From Eubacterium sp. (GTDB taxonomy: Bacteria > Bacillota > Clostridia > Oscillospirales > Acutalibacteraceae), in contig JARHZA010000001.1 of the NCBI GenBank assembly GCA_029258375.1, forward strand, positions 663,564 through 727,563: a stretch of 64,000 nt of DNA. The letters run 5' to 3'. The position numbers and the translations under genes were made by a program. Under the pieces are notes generated by a model. It worked only from the letters and a program-made list of their open reading frames with translations. It searched no databases and was not told the DNA's origin. This document shows, piece after piece, positions 27,877-37,412 of this stretch (its first letter is position 1; the number at the start of each line of letters is the position of its first letter).

Positions 27877-27900
27877 TTTTAAGAGAAAGGAGAGATTGTT

Positions 27901-28347
27901 GTGCGTTTGTTTGTTGGTACTCTTGATAATTATAAACTTGATAGCAAAGGCAGACTTTCTGTTCCTACTAAATGGCGTGAAAGACTTGGAAAAGAGTTTT
28001 ATATGGTGTCTGTTACAGTAAAAGGATTTAATTGCTTAACACTATATCCAGTTGATGTGTTCGAAGAAGTTTACGAAAGAATGCAGTGTGGAAACGAAAA
28101 TCAAAAGTATGAAACAACTAAAAACTTTTTCAGCCGTGCAGAAGAAGGTTCACTTGATGCACAGGGAAGATTTACAGTTAATCAACGTTTGAAAGTTTTA
28201 AGTAAATTAACAAACGAAAGTGAAGTTATTTTTGAAGGTAACGGAAGAACTATTGAAATTTGGAATGCTGAAGAGTTTGAAAAAATGCAACAAACTTTTG
28301 ATTCTTCTCTTGGCATTTATGATTTGATGGATAAGGTTACAGAATAA
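27901..28347 (+). CDS. mraZ: transcriptional regulator MraZ
   Basis: MraZ (148 residues) forms rings of two-fold AbrB-like barrels that bind the dcw promoter. The two DXXXR motifs are visible: DSKGRLSVP and DAQGRFTVN. The first gene of the dcw cluster, it starts with GTG 27901 after AAAGGAGAG. The stop is followed immediately by rsmH. Confidence 0.97.
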   Translation: MRLFVGTLDNYKLDSKGRLSVPTKWRERLGKEFYMVSVTVKGFNCLTLYPVDVFEEVYERMQCGNENQKYETTKNFFSRAEEGSLDAQGRFTVNQRLKVLSKLTNESEVIFEGNGRTIEIWNAEEFEKMQQTFDSSLGIYDLMDKVTE

Positions 28348-29262
28348 ATGGAATTTGTACATAAAAGTGTGCTTTTTGATGAATCTATAAAAGCATTAGA
28401 ATTAAACGAAAATAAAATTATCGCCGATGGCACAGCAGGTGGTGGTGGCCATTCAAAAGAAATTGCTAAAACTGCTAAAAGGCTTATTGCAATTGACCAG
28501 GATCCAGATGCTATAAATGTGCTTAACGAACGAATTGGCGCTTTGCCAAATGTTACAATAGTTCATGATAATTTTTCTAATATAAAAAATATTGTTAGTG
28601 ATTTAGGGCTCTGTGGTGTAGATGGAGTGCTTCTTGATCTTGGAGTTAGTTCCTATCAACTTGATAATGGCGATAGGGGCTTTTCATTTCATCAAGATGC
28701 ACCTCTTGATATGCGTATGTCAAAAGAGGGCTTATCGGCTTATGATGTTGTAAATAATTATGATGAAAAATCACTTGCAAATGTTATTTGGAAATATGGC
28801 GAAGAAAAATTCAGCCGTAGTATAGCAAGAAAAATAGTTGAAAAAAGGCAAGAAAAACCAATTGAAACAACATTTGAACTTGTTGATATAATCAAAAGTT
28901 CAATGCCTGCAAAAGAACTTAAAAAAGGCCACCCAGCAAGAAAAACATTTCAGGCAATAAGAATAGAAGTTAACAACGAACTTGGAAGACTCGAAGATGC
29001 ACTTGATGGTATTTTTGATAGTCTTAACCCAGGTGGTATTGTTGCTATTATTACCTTCCATTCATTAGAAGATAGAATAGTAAAAGAAAAATTTGCAGAG
29101 TGGACAAGAGGTTGTACTTGTCCAAAAGAATTTCCAATTTGTGTTTGTGGAAATAAACCAAAAGGTGAGTTGTTATTTAAGTCAAAATCACCAACAGAAG
29201 AAGAGTTAAAAGATAATCCAAGAGCTCGATCATCAAGATTGCGTGCGTTTAGAAAATATTGA
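28348..29262 (+). CDS. rsmH: 16S rRNA (cytosine1402-N4)-methyltransferase RsmH
   Basis: 304 residues. It methylates C1402 of 16S rRNA. Features are HKSVLFDESIKAL at the N-terminus, the SAM site DGTAGGGGHSKEIAK, DGVLLDLGVSSYQLD, and C-terminal ITFHSLEDRIVKEKF. It contains the family's Cys segment (CTCPKEFPICVCG). Second gene of the dcw operon, directly abutting mraZ. Confidence 0.97.
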   Translation: MEFVHKSVLFDESIKALELNENKIIADGTAGGGGHSKEIAKTAKRLIAIDQDPDAINVLNERIGALPNVTIVHDNFSNIKNIVSDLGLCGVDGVLLDLGVSSYQLDNGDRGFSFHQDAPLDMRMSKEGLSAYDVVNNYDEKSLANVIWKYGEEKFSRSIARKIVEKRQEKPIETTFELVDIIKSSMPAKELKKGHPARKTFQAIRIEVNNELGRLEDALDGIFDSLNPGGIVAIITFHSLEDRIVKEKFAEWTRGCTCPKEFPICVCGNKPKGELLFKSKSPTEEELKDNPRARSSRLRAFRKY

Positions 29263-29305
29263 TCAAATTAGTTTTTAGTAAAATTTTTAAGAAAGGATGA
29301 TTGTA

Positions 29306-29833
29306 ATGACAAACGCTACCGATTTCCGTCGCTATGCATATATAAATACTTCAAGTGCATTAGAAGCGTTTAATGTAACAAGATCTGCTGCACCAGCACC
29401 CGAAAATAGGCGTCAACGTAAAAAATCATTTACAGTTATCCCAAATACTGTTAAAAAAACTAAGCAAGAACTTGTTGCAGATCAAAAACTTGCTTTTAGA
29501 AAAGTTGCAGTAATATTAGCTGTAACCATTATTGCCATTTCTATGCTATTTGGTGTTGTTTTTACTTTTGTTCAAAAAAGCGAATTAACACAAAGTATAG
29601 CAAAAGCTAAATCTCAAATAGCAATTGCTGAAAGTGAAAATATAAGCTTAAAATCCGAACTGGAATCTATGGTTTCTGTTTCCCAAATAGATAGGTATGC
29701 TATAGACAAGCTGGGAATGACAAAGTTGCAGTCAAATCAAATTAGATATATTGATACTACAAAATATAAAGAGGAACGCAATGCGTCCCTCCAAAACGAG
29801 TCGCCTGAAAACACTTCAGATGCGACCAAATAG
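29306..29833 (+). CDS. ftsL: FtsL-like division protein
   Basis: A 175-residue bitopic membrane protein: a basic cytoplasmic tail (about 1-65), one membrane helix (VAVILAVTIIAISMLFGVVF, about 70-90) and an extracellular heptad-rich segment (about 95-150) ending in DKLGMTKLQSNQIRYI, typical of FtsL. FtsL forms a complex with DivIC and DivIB at the septum. ATG 29297 is part of the AAAGGATG ribosome site; ATG 29306 is preferred. Position between rsmH and a class B PBP supports the call. The C-terminal tail is longer than in Bacillus. Confidence 0.85.
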   Translation: MTNATDFRRYAYINTSSALEAFNVTRSAAPAPENRRQRKKSFTVIPNTVKKTKQELVADQKLAFRKVAVILAVTIIAISMLFGVVFTFVQKSELTQSIAKAKSQIAIAESENISLKSELESMVSVSQIDRYAIDKLGMTKLQSNQIRYIDTTKYKEERNASLQNESPENTSDATK

Positions 29834-29878
29834 TTATGTGCAATATTAAGAATAAATTTTAAGTATTATTATAATATT

Positions 29879-29903
29879 GAGAGTTAAGATGTTCTTAACT
29901 CTC
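29879..29903 (+). other. stem-loop between ftsL and the PBP gene
   Basis: GAGAGTTAAG and CTTAACTCTC form a perfect 10-bp stem around ATGTT. It is followed only by TTAAATAATA, not a T run, so it is more likely an RNA-processing or stability element than a terminator. Confidence 0.6.
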
Positions 29904-29967
29904 TTAAATAATAATATAAATATTTTAAGATATAACTTCAAAAAAATTAAGAAAGGCGGTAGTTAAA

Positions 29968-32184
29968 ATGAACAAGATGTTCAAAAAAGGACTTGCATCA
30001 AGAGTGCTTATTATTTTGATTATAGTTGCTTCACTGTTTGCAATTGATATAAGCCGTCTTTTTTATATCCAAGTTGCTAAAGGCGAAGAGTATGCTGAAA
30101 AAGCAAAAAGCCAGCAATTGTCTGATAAAGAGATTGAGGCTATGCGAGGAACTATTTACGATAGTGAGGGCAACGTACTTGCACAGTCGGCAACAGTTTG
30201 GACAGTGTTCCTTGATCCTTCAAATATTTCAGACAAAAACAGAATGTTAATTGTTGATTTTCTTTCAAAAACTTTCCAATATGATGATGAGAAAAAAGAC
30301 GAACTTTTAGAGAAATCAAAGAAAGATAGTAAGTATGTTGTTGTCGAAAATAAGGTGGATAACATCAAAAAAGAAGAAATTGCTGGTTTTGTGTCAGAAA
30401 ATAAATTATCTCTTTGCATCGGTTTTAAACAGGCAACTGAACGTTATTATCCATACGAAAATCTTGCTTCATCTGTTATCGGATTTACTGGTGCAGATAA
30501 CCAAGGTCTTGCAGGAATTGAATCTTATTACAACGACCAGTTAACTGGTACAAACGGAAGAGTAATTACGTTAACAGACTCAAAGTCAAATTCAATTTCT
30601 TCAGACTATGAAACTTCAGTCGAAGCACAAGATGGTAATTCATTAGTTCTCACAATCAATAGCACTATTCAGTATTATCTCGAAAAAGAATTGAGAAATA
30701 CTCTTGAAGAGTATCAAGCAAAAGGTGCTTATGGTGTTGTTATGGATTGCAACACAGGGGCAGTGCTTGCAATGGCTTCTATGCCTGATTTTAACTGCAA
30801 TGACCCTTATAAAATCACTTATGACAAATATCTTAAAGAAATAGATGCTGCAAAAAGTAAAGAGGCAAAAACTGCACTTCAAAGTCAGTATGTTCAAAGA
30901 CAGTGGAGAAACTTTGCAGTATCAGATACATACGTTCCAGGTTCAGTATTCAAAACGTTTATTGCATCTGCTGCACTTGAAGAGAATGTTGTTAATTTAA
31001 ACACAACATACAATTGCACAGGCTCAATCAAAGTTGATGAATATGAAATGAAATGTCATTATCATCCTGGTCACGGTGTTGAAACCTTTACTCAAGGTCT
31101 TGAAAATTCATGCAACCCATTTTTTGTAACAGTAGGTCAAAAGTTAGGTGTTCATAATTACTTCAAATATTTTGACGGATTTGGTTTTACACAAAAAACT
31201 GGTATTGATTTGCCTGGTGAGGCAAGTCCACAATATTACAAAGAAGAACAGTATGGTATTGTTGAACTTTCTTCTGCATCATTTGGTCAAACAAACAGCG
31301 TAACACCAATTCAAATGTGTGCAGGTCTTTCTGCAATTGCAAACGGTGGTACTTATGTAAAGCCTTATGTCGTTTCAGAAATAAAAGATAAAAACGGAAA
31401 TTCAATTTCCAAAACAACTACAACAAAGGTCCGAGAAGTTATTAGCAAGGAAACATCTCAGCAAGTTTGTAAAATGATGAAATCTGTTGTCGATAACGGA
31501 ACCGGTAAAAACGGTTATGTAGCAGGCTATGGCGTTGGTGGTAAAACCGGAACATCAACAAAACTTGGTGAATCAAAACCAGGCGAAAAAGATAAATACA
31601 TTGTTTCTTTTGCTGCAATTGCTCCAACAGATAACCCACAAATTGCTATGCTTATAATTTGTGATGAACCTAATAAAGACTTGGGTGGTGGTGCTATTTG
31701 TGCACCAATCGCTGCAGTAGTTGTTGAAGAGGCAATGAATGTTTATGGTATTGAACCAAAATATTCAAAAGAAGAAAGCAAAAAATTATCAATCAAAACT
31801 CCAAACTTTGTTGGTAGTGATGTTTCTTCAGCAGAAGAAAAAGCAAAAAATGCCGGCCTAACTTGTAAAATTGTCGGCAACGGAAAAGTTGTAAAAAAAC
31901 AATCTCCTGCCGCAGAAAAAAGTATACCTACAAAAGGTGTAGTTGTTCTCTATACAGAATCATCAGGAAATTCAAAAGTAAAAGTTCCTGATTTTTCAGG
32001 CTTAACAATAGCAGAAGTCAATAAACTTGCAGCATCAAAAAATCTAAATATCAAGATTTCAGGTAATGATAATTCTAATGCTCAAGTAATTGCCTATAAG
32101 CAAAGTGAAGCTAAAAATAACGAAGTCGAGATTGGCACTGTTATAACAGTAACATTCAAATCAACTAAGGCAGTTTTAGACTAA
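29968..32184 (+). CDS. ftsI: class B penicillin-binding protein with PASTA domains (FtsI/SpoVD type)
   Basis: 738 residues: N-terminal membrane anchor (about 10-30), PBP dimerisation domain (DSEGNVLAQSATVWTV region), transpeptidase domain with the catalytic PGSVFKTF (SxxK), SCN (ENSCNPFF) and KTGTS motifs, and two C-terminal PASTA domains (about 610-735). It cross-links septal peptidoglycan with FtsW. SpoVD, the sporulation paralogue, has one PASTA, while PBP2x-type proteins often have two. The position in the dcw cluster favours the vegetative division role. AGAAAGGCGG precedes ATG 29968. Confidence 0.93.
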   Translation: MNKMFKKGLASRVLIILIIVASLFAIDISRLFYIQVAKGEEYAEKAKSQQLSDKEIEAMRGTIYDSEGNVLAQSATVWTVFLDPSNISDKNRMLIVDFLSKTFQYDDEKKDELLEKSKKDSKYVVVENKVDNIKKEEIAGFVSENKLSLCIGFKQATERYYPYENLASSVIGFTGADNQGLAGIESYYNDQLTGTNGRVITLTDSKSNSISSDYETSVEAQDGNSLVLTINSTIQYYLEKELRNTLEEYQAKGAYGVVMDCNTGAVLAMASMPDFNCNDPYKITYDKYLKEIDAAKSKEAKTALQSQYVQRQWRNFAVSDTYVPGSVFKTFIASAALEENVVNLNTTYNCTGSIKVDEYEMKCHYHPGHGVETFTQGLENSCNPFFVTVGQKLGVHNYFKYFDGFGFTQKTGIDLPGEASPQYYKEEQYGIVELSSASFGQTNSVTPIQMCAGLSAIANGGTYVKPYVVSEIKDKNGNSISKTTTTKVREVISKETSQQVCKMMKSVVDNGTGKNGYVAGYGVGGKTGTSTKLGESKPGEKDKYIVSFAAIAPTDNPQIAMLIICDEPNKDLGGGAICAPIAAVVVEEAMNVYGIEPKYSKEESKKLSIKTPNFVGSDVSSAEEKAKNAGLTCKIVGNGKVVKKQSPAAEKSIPTKGVVVLYTESSGNSKVKVPDFSGLTIAEVNKLAASKNLNIKISGNDNSNAQVIAYKQSEAKNNEVEIGTVITVTFKSTKAVLD

Positions 32185-32233
32185 TTATACTAAATATTTT
32201 CTAATTGCTTATAATATAAACGGAGGAACTAAA

Positions 32234-33661
32234 ATGAAATTATCTCAGATTTTAAACGGTGTAAAAGTTGAAAATAACTTTAATGACGTTGAAATTCTTG
32301 ATGTAACACAAGATTCAAGACTTGTTAAAGAAGGTTCACTTTTTGTGTGCGTTAAGGGAAATACTTTTGACGGCCATTCAGTTGCAGAAGAGATGCTCAA
32401 TAAAGGAGCTGCAGCCGTTATTGTTGAAAAAGACTTAAATCTTAAAAATCAAGTTTTAGTTTCTGATACCAGAGCTGTTTTTTCTCTCATTTGTTCAAAT
32501 TTCTTTGGTAATCCAGCTGAAAAACTCAAACTCATTGGTTTAACAGGAACTAACGGTAAAACAACAACAACTTTTTTGATTAAACAAATTCTTGAAAACA
32601 CAGGCAAAAAGGTTGGACTTATTGGAACTGTTCAAAATATGATTGGTAGTGAAGTATACCCTGCAAAATATACAACCCCAGATCCATATGAACTTCAAAA
32701 GTTATTTAGACTTATGGTGGATGCTGGTTGCGAGTATTGTGTTATGGAAGTTTCATCACAAGCACTTGCTCAGGGCAGAGTAAACGGATTACATTTTCTT
32801 GTAGGGGCTTTTACAAACTTAACTCAAGATCATCTTGATTACCATAAAACTTGGGAAAACTATTTCAATTCAAAAAGAATTCTTTTTGAAAATTGTGATT
32901 ATGCAGTAACAAATTTAGATGATGAATATGGTCTTAAAATTGTTGATGGATTACCTTGCAAAACAATAACTTATTCAATAGACAAAAATGATGCAGATTT
33001 TTGTGCTAAAAATGTTAAGTTTAAGGCAAGTGGTGTTGAATATCAACTTGTGTCAGATTATATTGGTAGAGTAGAATGCCCAATTCCTGGCAGATTTTCA
33101 GTTTATAATTCTCTTTGTGCAACAACAATTGCACTTACTTTAGGAATTGATTTCAACAAAGTGCTTTATGCTATTTCAAAATCAACAGGAGTAAAAGGCA
33201 GAATTGAAGTTGTTCCAACAGACACAAATTATACAGTCATTATTGACTATGCCCATTCTCCAAATGGACTTGAAAACATAATTTCATCTCTTCGTGAAAT
33301 TGCAAAGGGAAGAGTTGTAACACTATTTGGCTGTGGTGGCGATAGAGATAAAACTAAACGTCCACTAATGGGTAAAATTGCAGCAGAACTTTCTGATTTT
33401 TGCATTGTTACTTCTGATAATCCAAGATCAGAAGATCCTTCAAAAATTATTGAAGATATTCTTGTTGGAATGGAAGGCATATCAACTCCTTATGTTGTTG
33501 TTGAAAACAGAAAAGAAGCAATTCGTTGGGCGTTAGAACACGCAGAAGAGGATGATATAATTCTTCTTGCGGGCAAGGGACATGAAACTTATCAAATACT
33601 TCCAACAGGAACAATTCATTTTGACGAAAGAGAAGTTATTGCAGAAATATTAAAAAAATAA
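32234..33661 (+). CDS. murE: UDP-MurNAc-tripeptide synthetase MurE, meso-DAP type
   Basis: MurE adds the third stem-peptide residue. The ATP site is GLTGTNGKTTTTF (about residue 105). The amino-acid specificity loop reads TSDNPRSEDP; DNPR is the signature for meso-diaminopimelate rather than lysine. 475 residues is normal. ATG 32234 follows CGGAGGA. It is followed by murF after 12 bases. Confidence 0.96.
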   Translation: MKLSQILNGVKVENNFNDVEILDVTQDSRLVKEGSLFVCVKGNTFDGHSVAEEMLNKGAAAVIVEKDLNLKNQVLVSDTRAVFSLICSNFFGNPAEKLKLIGLTGTNGKTTTTFLIKQILENTGKKVGLIGTVQNMIGSEVYPAKYTTPDPYELQKLFRLMVDAGCEYCVMEVSSQALAQGRVNGLHFLVGAFTNLTQDHLDYHKTWENYFNSKRILFENCDYAVTNLDDEYGLKIVDGLPCKTITYSIDKNDADFCAKNVKFKASGVEYQLVSDYIGRVECPIPGRFSVYNSLCATTIALTLGIDFNKVLYAISKSTGVKGRIEVVPTDTNYTVIIDYAHSPNGLENIISSLREIAKGRVVTLFGCGGDRDKTKRPLMGKIAAELSDFCIVTSDNPRSEDPSKIIEDILVGMEGISTPYVVVENRKEAIRWALEHAEEDDIILLAGKGHETYQILPTGTIHFDEREVIAEILKK

Positions 33662-33673
33662 AGTGAGATAAAA

Positions 33674-35032
33674 ATGGAAGTTTTAAAATTATCAGAAATC
33701 GCAGAAGCTTGCGGTGGCAGTTATAGCAAAGATGTTGCAATAAATGCTGTCTGTATTGATACAAGAAAAATTACAAATGGTTGCCTTTTTATTTGCATAA
33801 AAGGGGAAAGGTTTGATGCACATCAATTTGCAGAAGAGGCACTACAAAAAGGTGCTGGGGCTGTAATGATTTGTGAAGAAATTGAAGTTAATGGGCCTTT
33901 CGTTAAAGTAGCAGATACTTCAAAAGCTCTTCTTGACCTTGGTGGTTATTACCGTAGCAAGTTTAATATTCCAATAGTAGGATTAACCGGTTCAGTTGGA
34001 AAAACAACTACAAAAGAATTTACACACCTTGTTTTAAATGCAAAATATAATGCAATTAAAACTCAGGGCAATCTTAATAATGAAATTGGACTTCCACAAA
34101 TGCTTTTTCAAATAGATAATTCTGTTGAGGCAGCAGTAATAGAAATGGGAATGAATCATTTTGGCGAAATTCATAGACTTGTTACTGCAACAAAGCCAAC
34201 TATTGGAATTATTACAAATATTGGTGTATCACATATAGAAAATTTAGGTTCACGTGAAGGAATATTAAAAGCAAAACTTGAAATTCTTGATGGACTTGAA
34301 AAGGGTGCACCACTTCTTTTAAATGGAGATAATGATTTACTTAAAACTGTAAAAGACGATAATCATAAAATTTATTTTTATGGCATTGAATCAAATGCAG
34401 ATTTCAAGGCAACAGATATAGTTGAAGAAAATAATAAAACTACTTTTATAGTAAATTATTTTGGTAATAAAAAGGAAATAGAAATTCCAACAATAGGAAT
34501 ACATAATGTGTATAATGCACTTGTAGCTTTTGCAACAGGGTATTTTCTTCAAATTGATGAAGATGATGCCGTGAATGCTTTAAAGAATTACGAGCCTTCT
34601 GGTATGAGACAAAAGTGTGTTAATGTTAATGGCATTACATCAATTGAAGATTGCTATAATGCGTCACCAGATTCAATGAAAGCAGCAATAAATACACTGA
34701 AAAATATTAAAGCAAATAAAAAAATTGCGGTTTTATCAGATATGCTTGAACTTGGTGATTTTTCAAAAGAAGCACATTTTTCTGTTGGCGAAATGGTGGC
34801 AGAAAATAAAATAGATTATTTACTGTGTGTTGGTAAAGATTCAAAGTATATTGTTGAGGGTGCAAAGTCTAAAGGGCTTCAAAATGCCTTTTTATTTGAC
34901 TCAAAAGAGCAATTAACAGATGAACTTTACAATGTAGTAGAAAAAGGCGATGCGGTTATATTTAAAGCAAGTAGAGGAATGAAACTTGAAGATATAATTT
35001 CGTCAATTTATAAAAGGTGGGAAAATAAATGA
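33674..35032 (+). CDS. murF: UDP-MurNAc-tripeptide--D-Ala-D-Ala ligase MurF
   Basis: MurF completes the pentapeptide precursor. It has the N-terminal MurF domain (CIDTRKITNGCLFICIKGE), P-loop GLTGSVGKTTTKEF, and the C-terminal DCYNASPDSM motif common to MurF. 452 residues. It overlaps mraY by four bases (ATGA). Confidence 0.96.
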   Translation: MEVLKLSEIAEACGGSYSKDVAINAVCIDTRKITNGCLFICIKGERFDAHQFAEEALQKGAGAVMICEEIEVNGPFVKVADTSKALLDLGGYYRSKFNIPIVGLTGSVGKTTTKEFTHLVLNAKYNAIKTQGNLNNEIGLPQMLFQIDNSVEAAVIEMGMNHFGEIHRLVTATKPTIGIITNIGVSHIENLGSREGILKAKLEILDGLEKGAPLLLNGDNDLLKTVKDDNHKIYFYGIESNADFKATDIVEENNKTTFIVNYFGNKKEIEIPTIGIHNVYNALVAFATGYFLQIDEDDAVNALKNYEPSGMRQKCVNVNGITSIEDCYNASPDSMKAAINTLKNIKANKKIAVLSDMLELGDFSKEAHFSVGEMVAENKIDYLLCVGKDSKYIVEGAKSKGLQNAFLFDSKEQLTDELYNVVEKGDAVIFKASRGMKLEDIISSIYKRWENK

Positions 35033-36078
35033 GTATGACAGTTGCAATAATAATAAGTGTAATAATAGCTTTTGGCGTAACAGCAGCACTGGGGTTTGTG
35101 ATAATTCCATGGCTTCGTAAATTAAAATTTGGGCAAACAATTCTTGAAATTGGCCCATCTTGGCACAAATCAAAACAAGGCACACCAAATATGGGTGGCA
35201 TAATGTTTATAATTGGCATATTTGTTTCATTCATAATTGCAACAGTTGCTTTTGTTGCAATGGGTGGCAATTTAGAAAGTGAATATTCTGCAATATTTAA
35301 TGGCAGAGAAAAAATCCTTGTTTTCTCAAGCCTTGCACTGGCACTCGGTTGTGGAATCATTGGCTTTACAGATGACTTTATCAAAATTAAACTTAAAAGA
35401 AATGAAGGCTTAACACCAAAGCAAAAAACAATTGGTCAACTTCTTATGACATTTGCTTATGTTTTAACTTTATGGCTTTCACACAATACATCTTGGAATA
35501 TACCATTTTTGGGAACAGTTAATTTTGAAAAGAATCTTTTCACATCAGTATTGTTCTGGTTATTCTCATTATTTATAGTTTATGGTTGCACAAACTCAGT
35601 AAACCTTACAGATGGTATTGACGGACTTTGTACTTCTGTTACATCAACAGTTGCTGTAACATTTATAATAATCGCTTTTATGCAAAATTTTGCAGGACTT
35701 GGCATCCTTTCTGGTGCACTTCTTGGCGGTATGCTTGGTTTCCTTTGTTGGAACTGGAACCCAGCTAAAACATTTATGGGTGACACTGGCTCATTGTTCC
35801 TTGGTGGGCTTGTTGCAGCACTTGGTTTTTGTATAAAATGTCCTATATTATTACTTCCAATTGGAATTATTTATGTTTGCGAAACTTTAAGTGATATTAT
35901 CCAAATTGGTTACTTTAAAATCACACACGGAAAACGTGTTTTCAAAATGGCACCAATCCATCACCACTTTGAATTATGTGGCTGGAAAGAAAAGAAAATC
36001 TGTGTCATTTTTTCATTAGTTAGTATAGTTGGTTGCGCTATTGCAATAATGTTAATTTATTTTGGAGCAGCTGCCTAA
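35029..36078 (+). CDS. mraY: phospho-MurNAc-pentapeptide transferase MraY
   Basis: MraY makes lipid I on the inner face of the membrane. About ten membrane segments; family motifs GTPNMGGI, NLTDGIDGL, FMGDTGSL and the HHHFELCGWKE loop are all present. 349 residues. murD, which commonly follows mraY, is absent; the next gene is ftsW. Confidence 0.97.
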   Translation: MSMTVAIIISVIIAFGVTAALGFVIIPWLRKLKFGQTILEIGPSWHKSKQGTPNMGGIMFIIGIFVSFIIATVAFVAMGGNLESEYSAIFNGREKILVFSSLALALGCGIIGFTDDFIKIKLKRNEGLTPKQKTIGQLLMTFAYVLTLWLSHNTSWNIPFLGTVNFEKNLFTSVLFWLFSLFIVYGCTNSVNLTDGIDGLCTSVTSTVAVTFIIIAFMQNFAGLGILSGALLGGMLGFLCWNWNPAKTFMGDTGSLFLGGLVAALGFCIKCPILLLPIGIIYVCETLSDIIQIGYFKITHGKRVFKMAPIHHHFELCGWKEKKICVIFSLVSIVGCAIAIMLIYFGAAA

Positions 36079-36095
36079 TAATAATTTAAGTTGAA

Positions 36096-37403
36096 ATGAG
36101 TGTTAGTATGTCTGAACGACTTGAACCTCCAATTCGTTATAACAATAACGATAACAACAGTGAAGGTAAAAGAAAGCAAAAGAATAAAAGGTCATATAGT
36201 TCTGAAGATAAAATTATCAAATCTGAAAAAACATTTATGTCTTTAAGAAAGTCAGATGTTTTTGTAACAGGAGGATTTGACGTTCCTTTTTTTGCTTTAA
36301 CAATTACACTTCTTGCAATTGGTCTTGTAATGCTTTTTTCAGCATCTTATCCAACATCATATTTTAAATACGGAAATTCATATCATTATTTTATAAGACA
36401 ATTGATTTTTGGAATTATAGGTGTAACTGTTTTACTTTTTATTTCAAAAATAAACTATAAGTGGTTTAAAGTATTAGTGCCAGTGTTATTGGCAATAACA
36501 CTATTTTTGCTTGTAACTGTTTTGTTTTATCATACAAATGTTGCAACAGAAGGTGGAGAAAAATTTAAAAGATATATGAAAATCCCTGGAACGGGACTTA
36601 CATTTCAACCATCTGATATAGCGAAATTTACTTTGGTAGTAACACTTGCATCATATATGTCAAAGAATGCAAGAAGATTAAGAAATTTTAAAGAAGGCAT
36701 AGTTTATCCAGCAGTTATAATTGGCATATTTTGCGTACTGATACTTTTAGAACATCACGTTTCCGGTACAATTCTTGTGTTTGTAATTGGCCTTATAATG
36801 ATGTATGCTGGAGGGTCTGCAGAAGGCAATAATAGAATTTTATTTATAATTAGTGTTTGTATTGTTGCAGCAGCAATATTTGTAGTAATAAAATATCCAG
36901 ACGTATTACCAGACTATGTAAACAGAAAACTTGAGGCTTGGCGAAACAAAGACCTTGATCCTCGTGGCGTTCGTTGGCAAAATAATAACTCGCTTTATGC
37001 AATTGGTTCAGGCTCTTTTTTAGGTGTTGGACTTGGTAACTCAAAGCAAAAATATCTTTATGTTTCAGAACCACAAAATGACTTTATTTTTTCAATTGTG
37101 TGTGAAGAACTTGGTTTTATTGGAGCAATCGTTATAATTGCACTTTTTGCTGCACTCATTATAAGAGGATTTATAATTGCACTTCGCACAACTGATAGAT
37201 TTGCATCTTTAATAGTGATTGGTATAATTGCTCAAGTTGGTGTTCAAGTTGCATTGAATATTCTTGTTGTAACAGATACTATACCTAACACAGGTATTGC
37301 TCTTCCTTTCTTTAGTTACGGTGGAACGGCATTACTAATGTTGTTATTTGAAATGGGTGTAATTCTTGGAATATCAAGAAAATCAAATCAAAAAAAGGTT
37401 TAG
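36096..37403 (+). CDS. ftsW: septal peptidoglycan glycosyltransferase FtsW
   Basis: A SEDS-family polymerase, working with the class B PBP encoded four genes upstream. It has about ten membrane helices from residue 60 on, the extracellular loop with the EGGEKFKRYMKIPG and FQPSDIAKF motifs, and the C-terminal SYGGTALLMLL motif. The N-terminal 55 residues are hydrophilic, Asn/Lys-rich and longer than in most FtsW proteins. Upstream ATG 36096 lacks a strong ribosome site, so a start at ATG 36108 is possible. Confidence 0.94.
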   Translation: MSVSMSERLEPPIRYNNNDNNSEGKRKQKNKRSYSSEDKIIKSEKTFMSLRKSDVFVTGGFDVPFFALTITLLAIGLVMLFSASYPTSYFKYGNSYHYFIRQLIFGIIGVTVLLFISKINYKWFKVLVPVLLAITLFLLVTVLFYHTNVATEGGEKFKRYMKIPGTGLTFQPSDIAKFTLVVTLASYMSKNARRLRNFKEGIVYPAVIIGIFCVLILLEHHVSGTILVFVIGLIMMYAGGSAEGNNRILFIISVCIVAAAIFVVIKYPDVLPDYVNRKLEAWRNKDLDPRGVRWQNNNSLYAIGSGSFLGVGLGNSKQKYLYVSEPQNDFIFSIVCEELGFIGAIVIIALFAALIIRGFIIALRTTDRFASLIVIGIIAQVGVQVALNILVVTDTIPNTGIALPFFSYGGTALLMLLFEMGVILGISRKSNQKKV

Positions 37404-37412
37404 GAGATAATT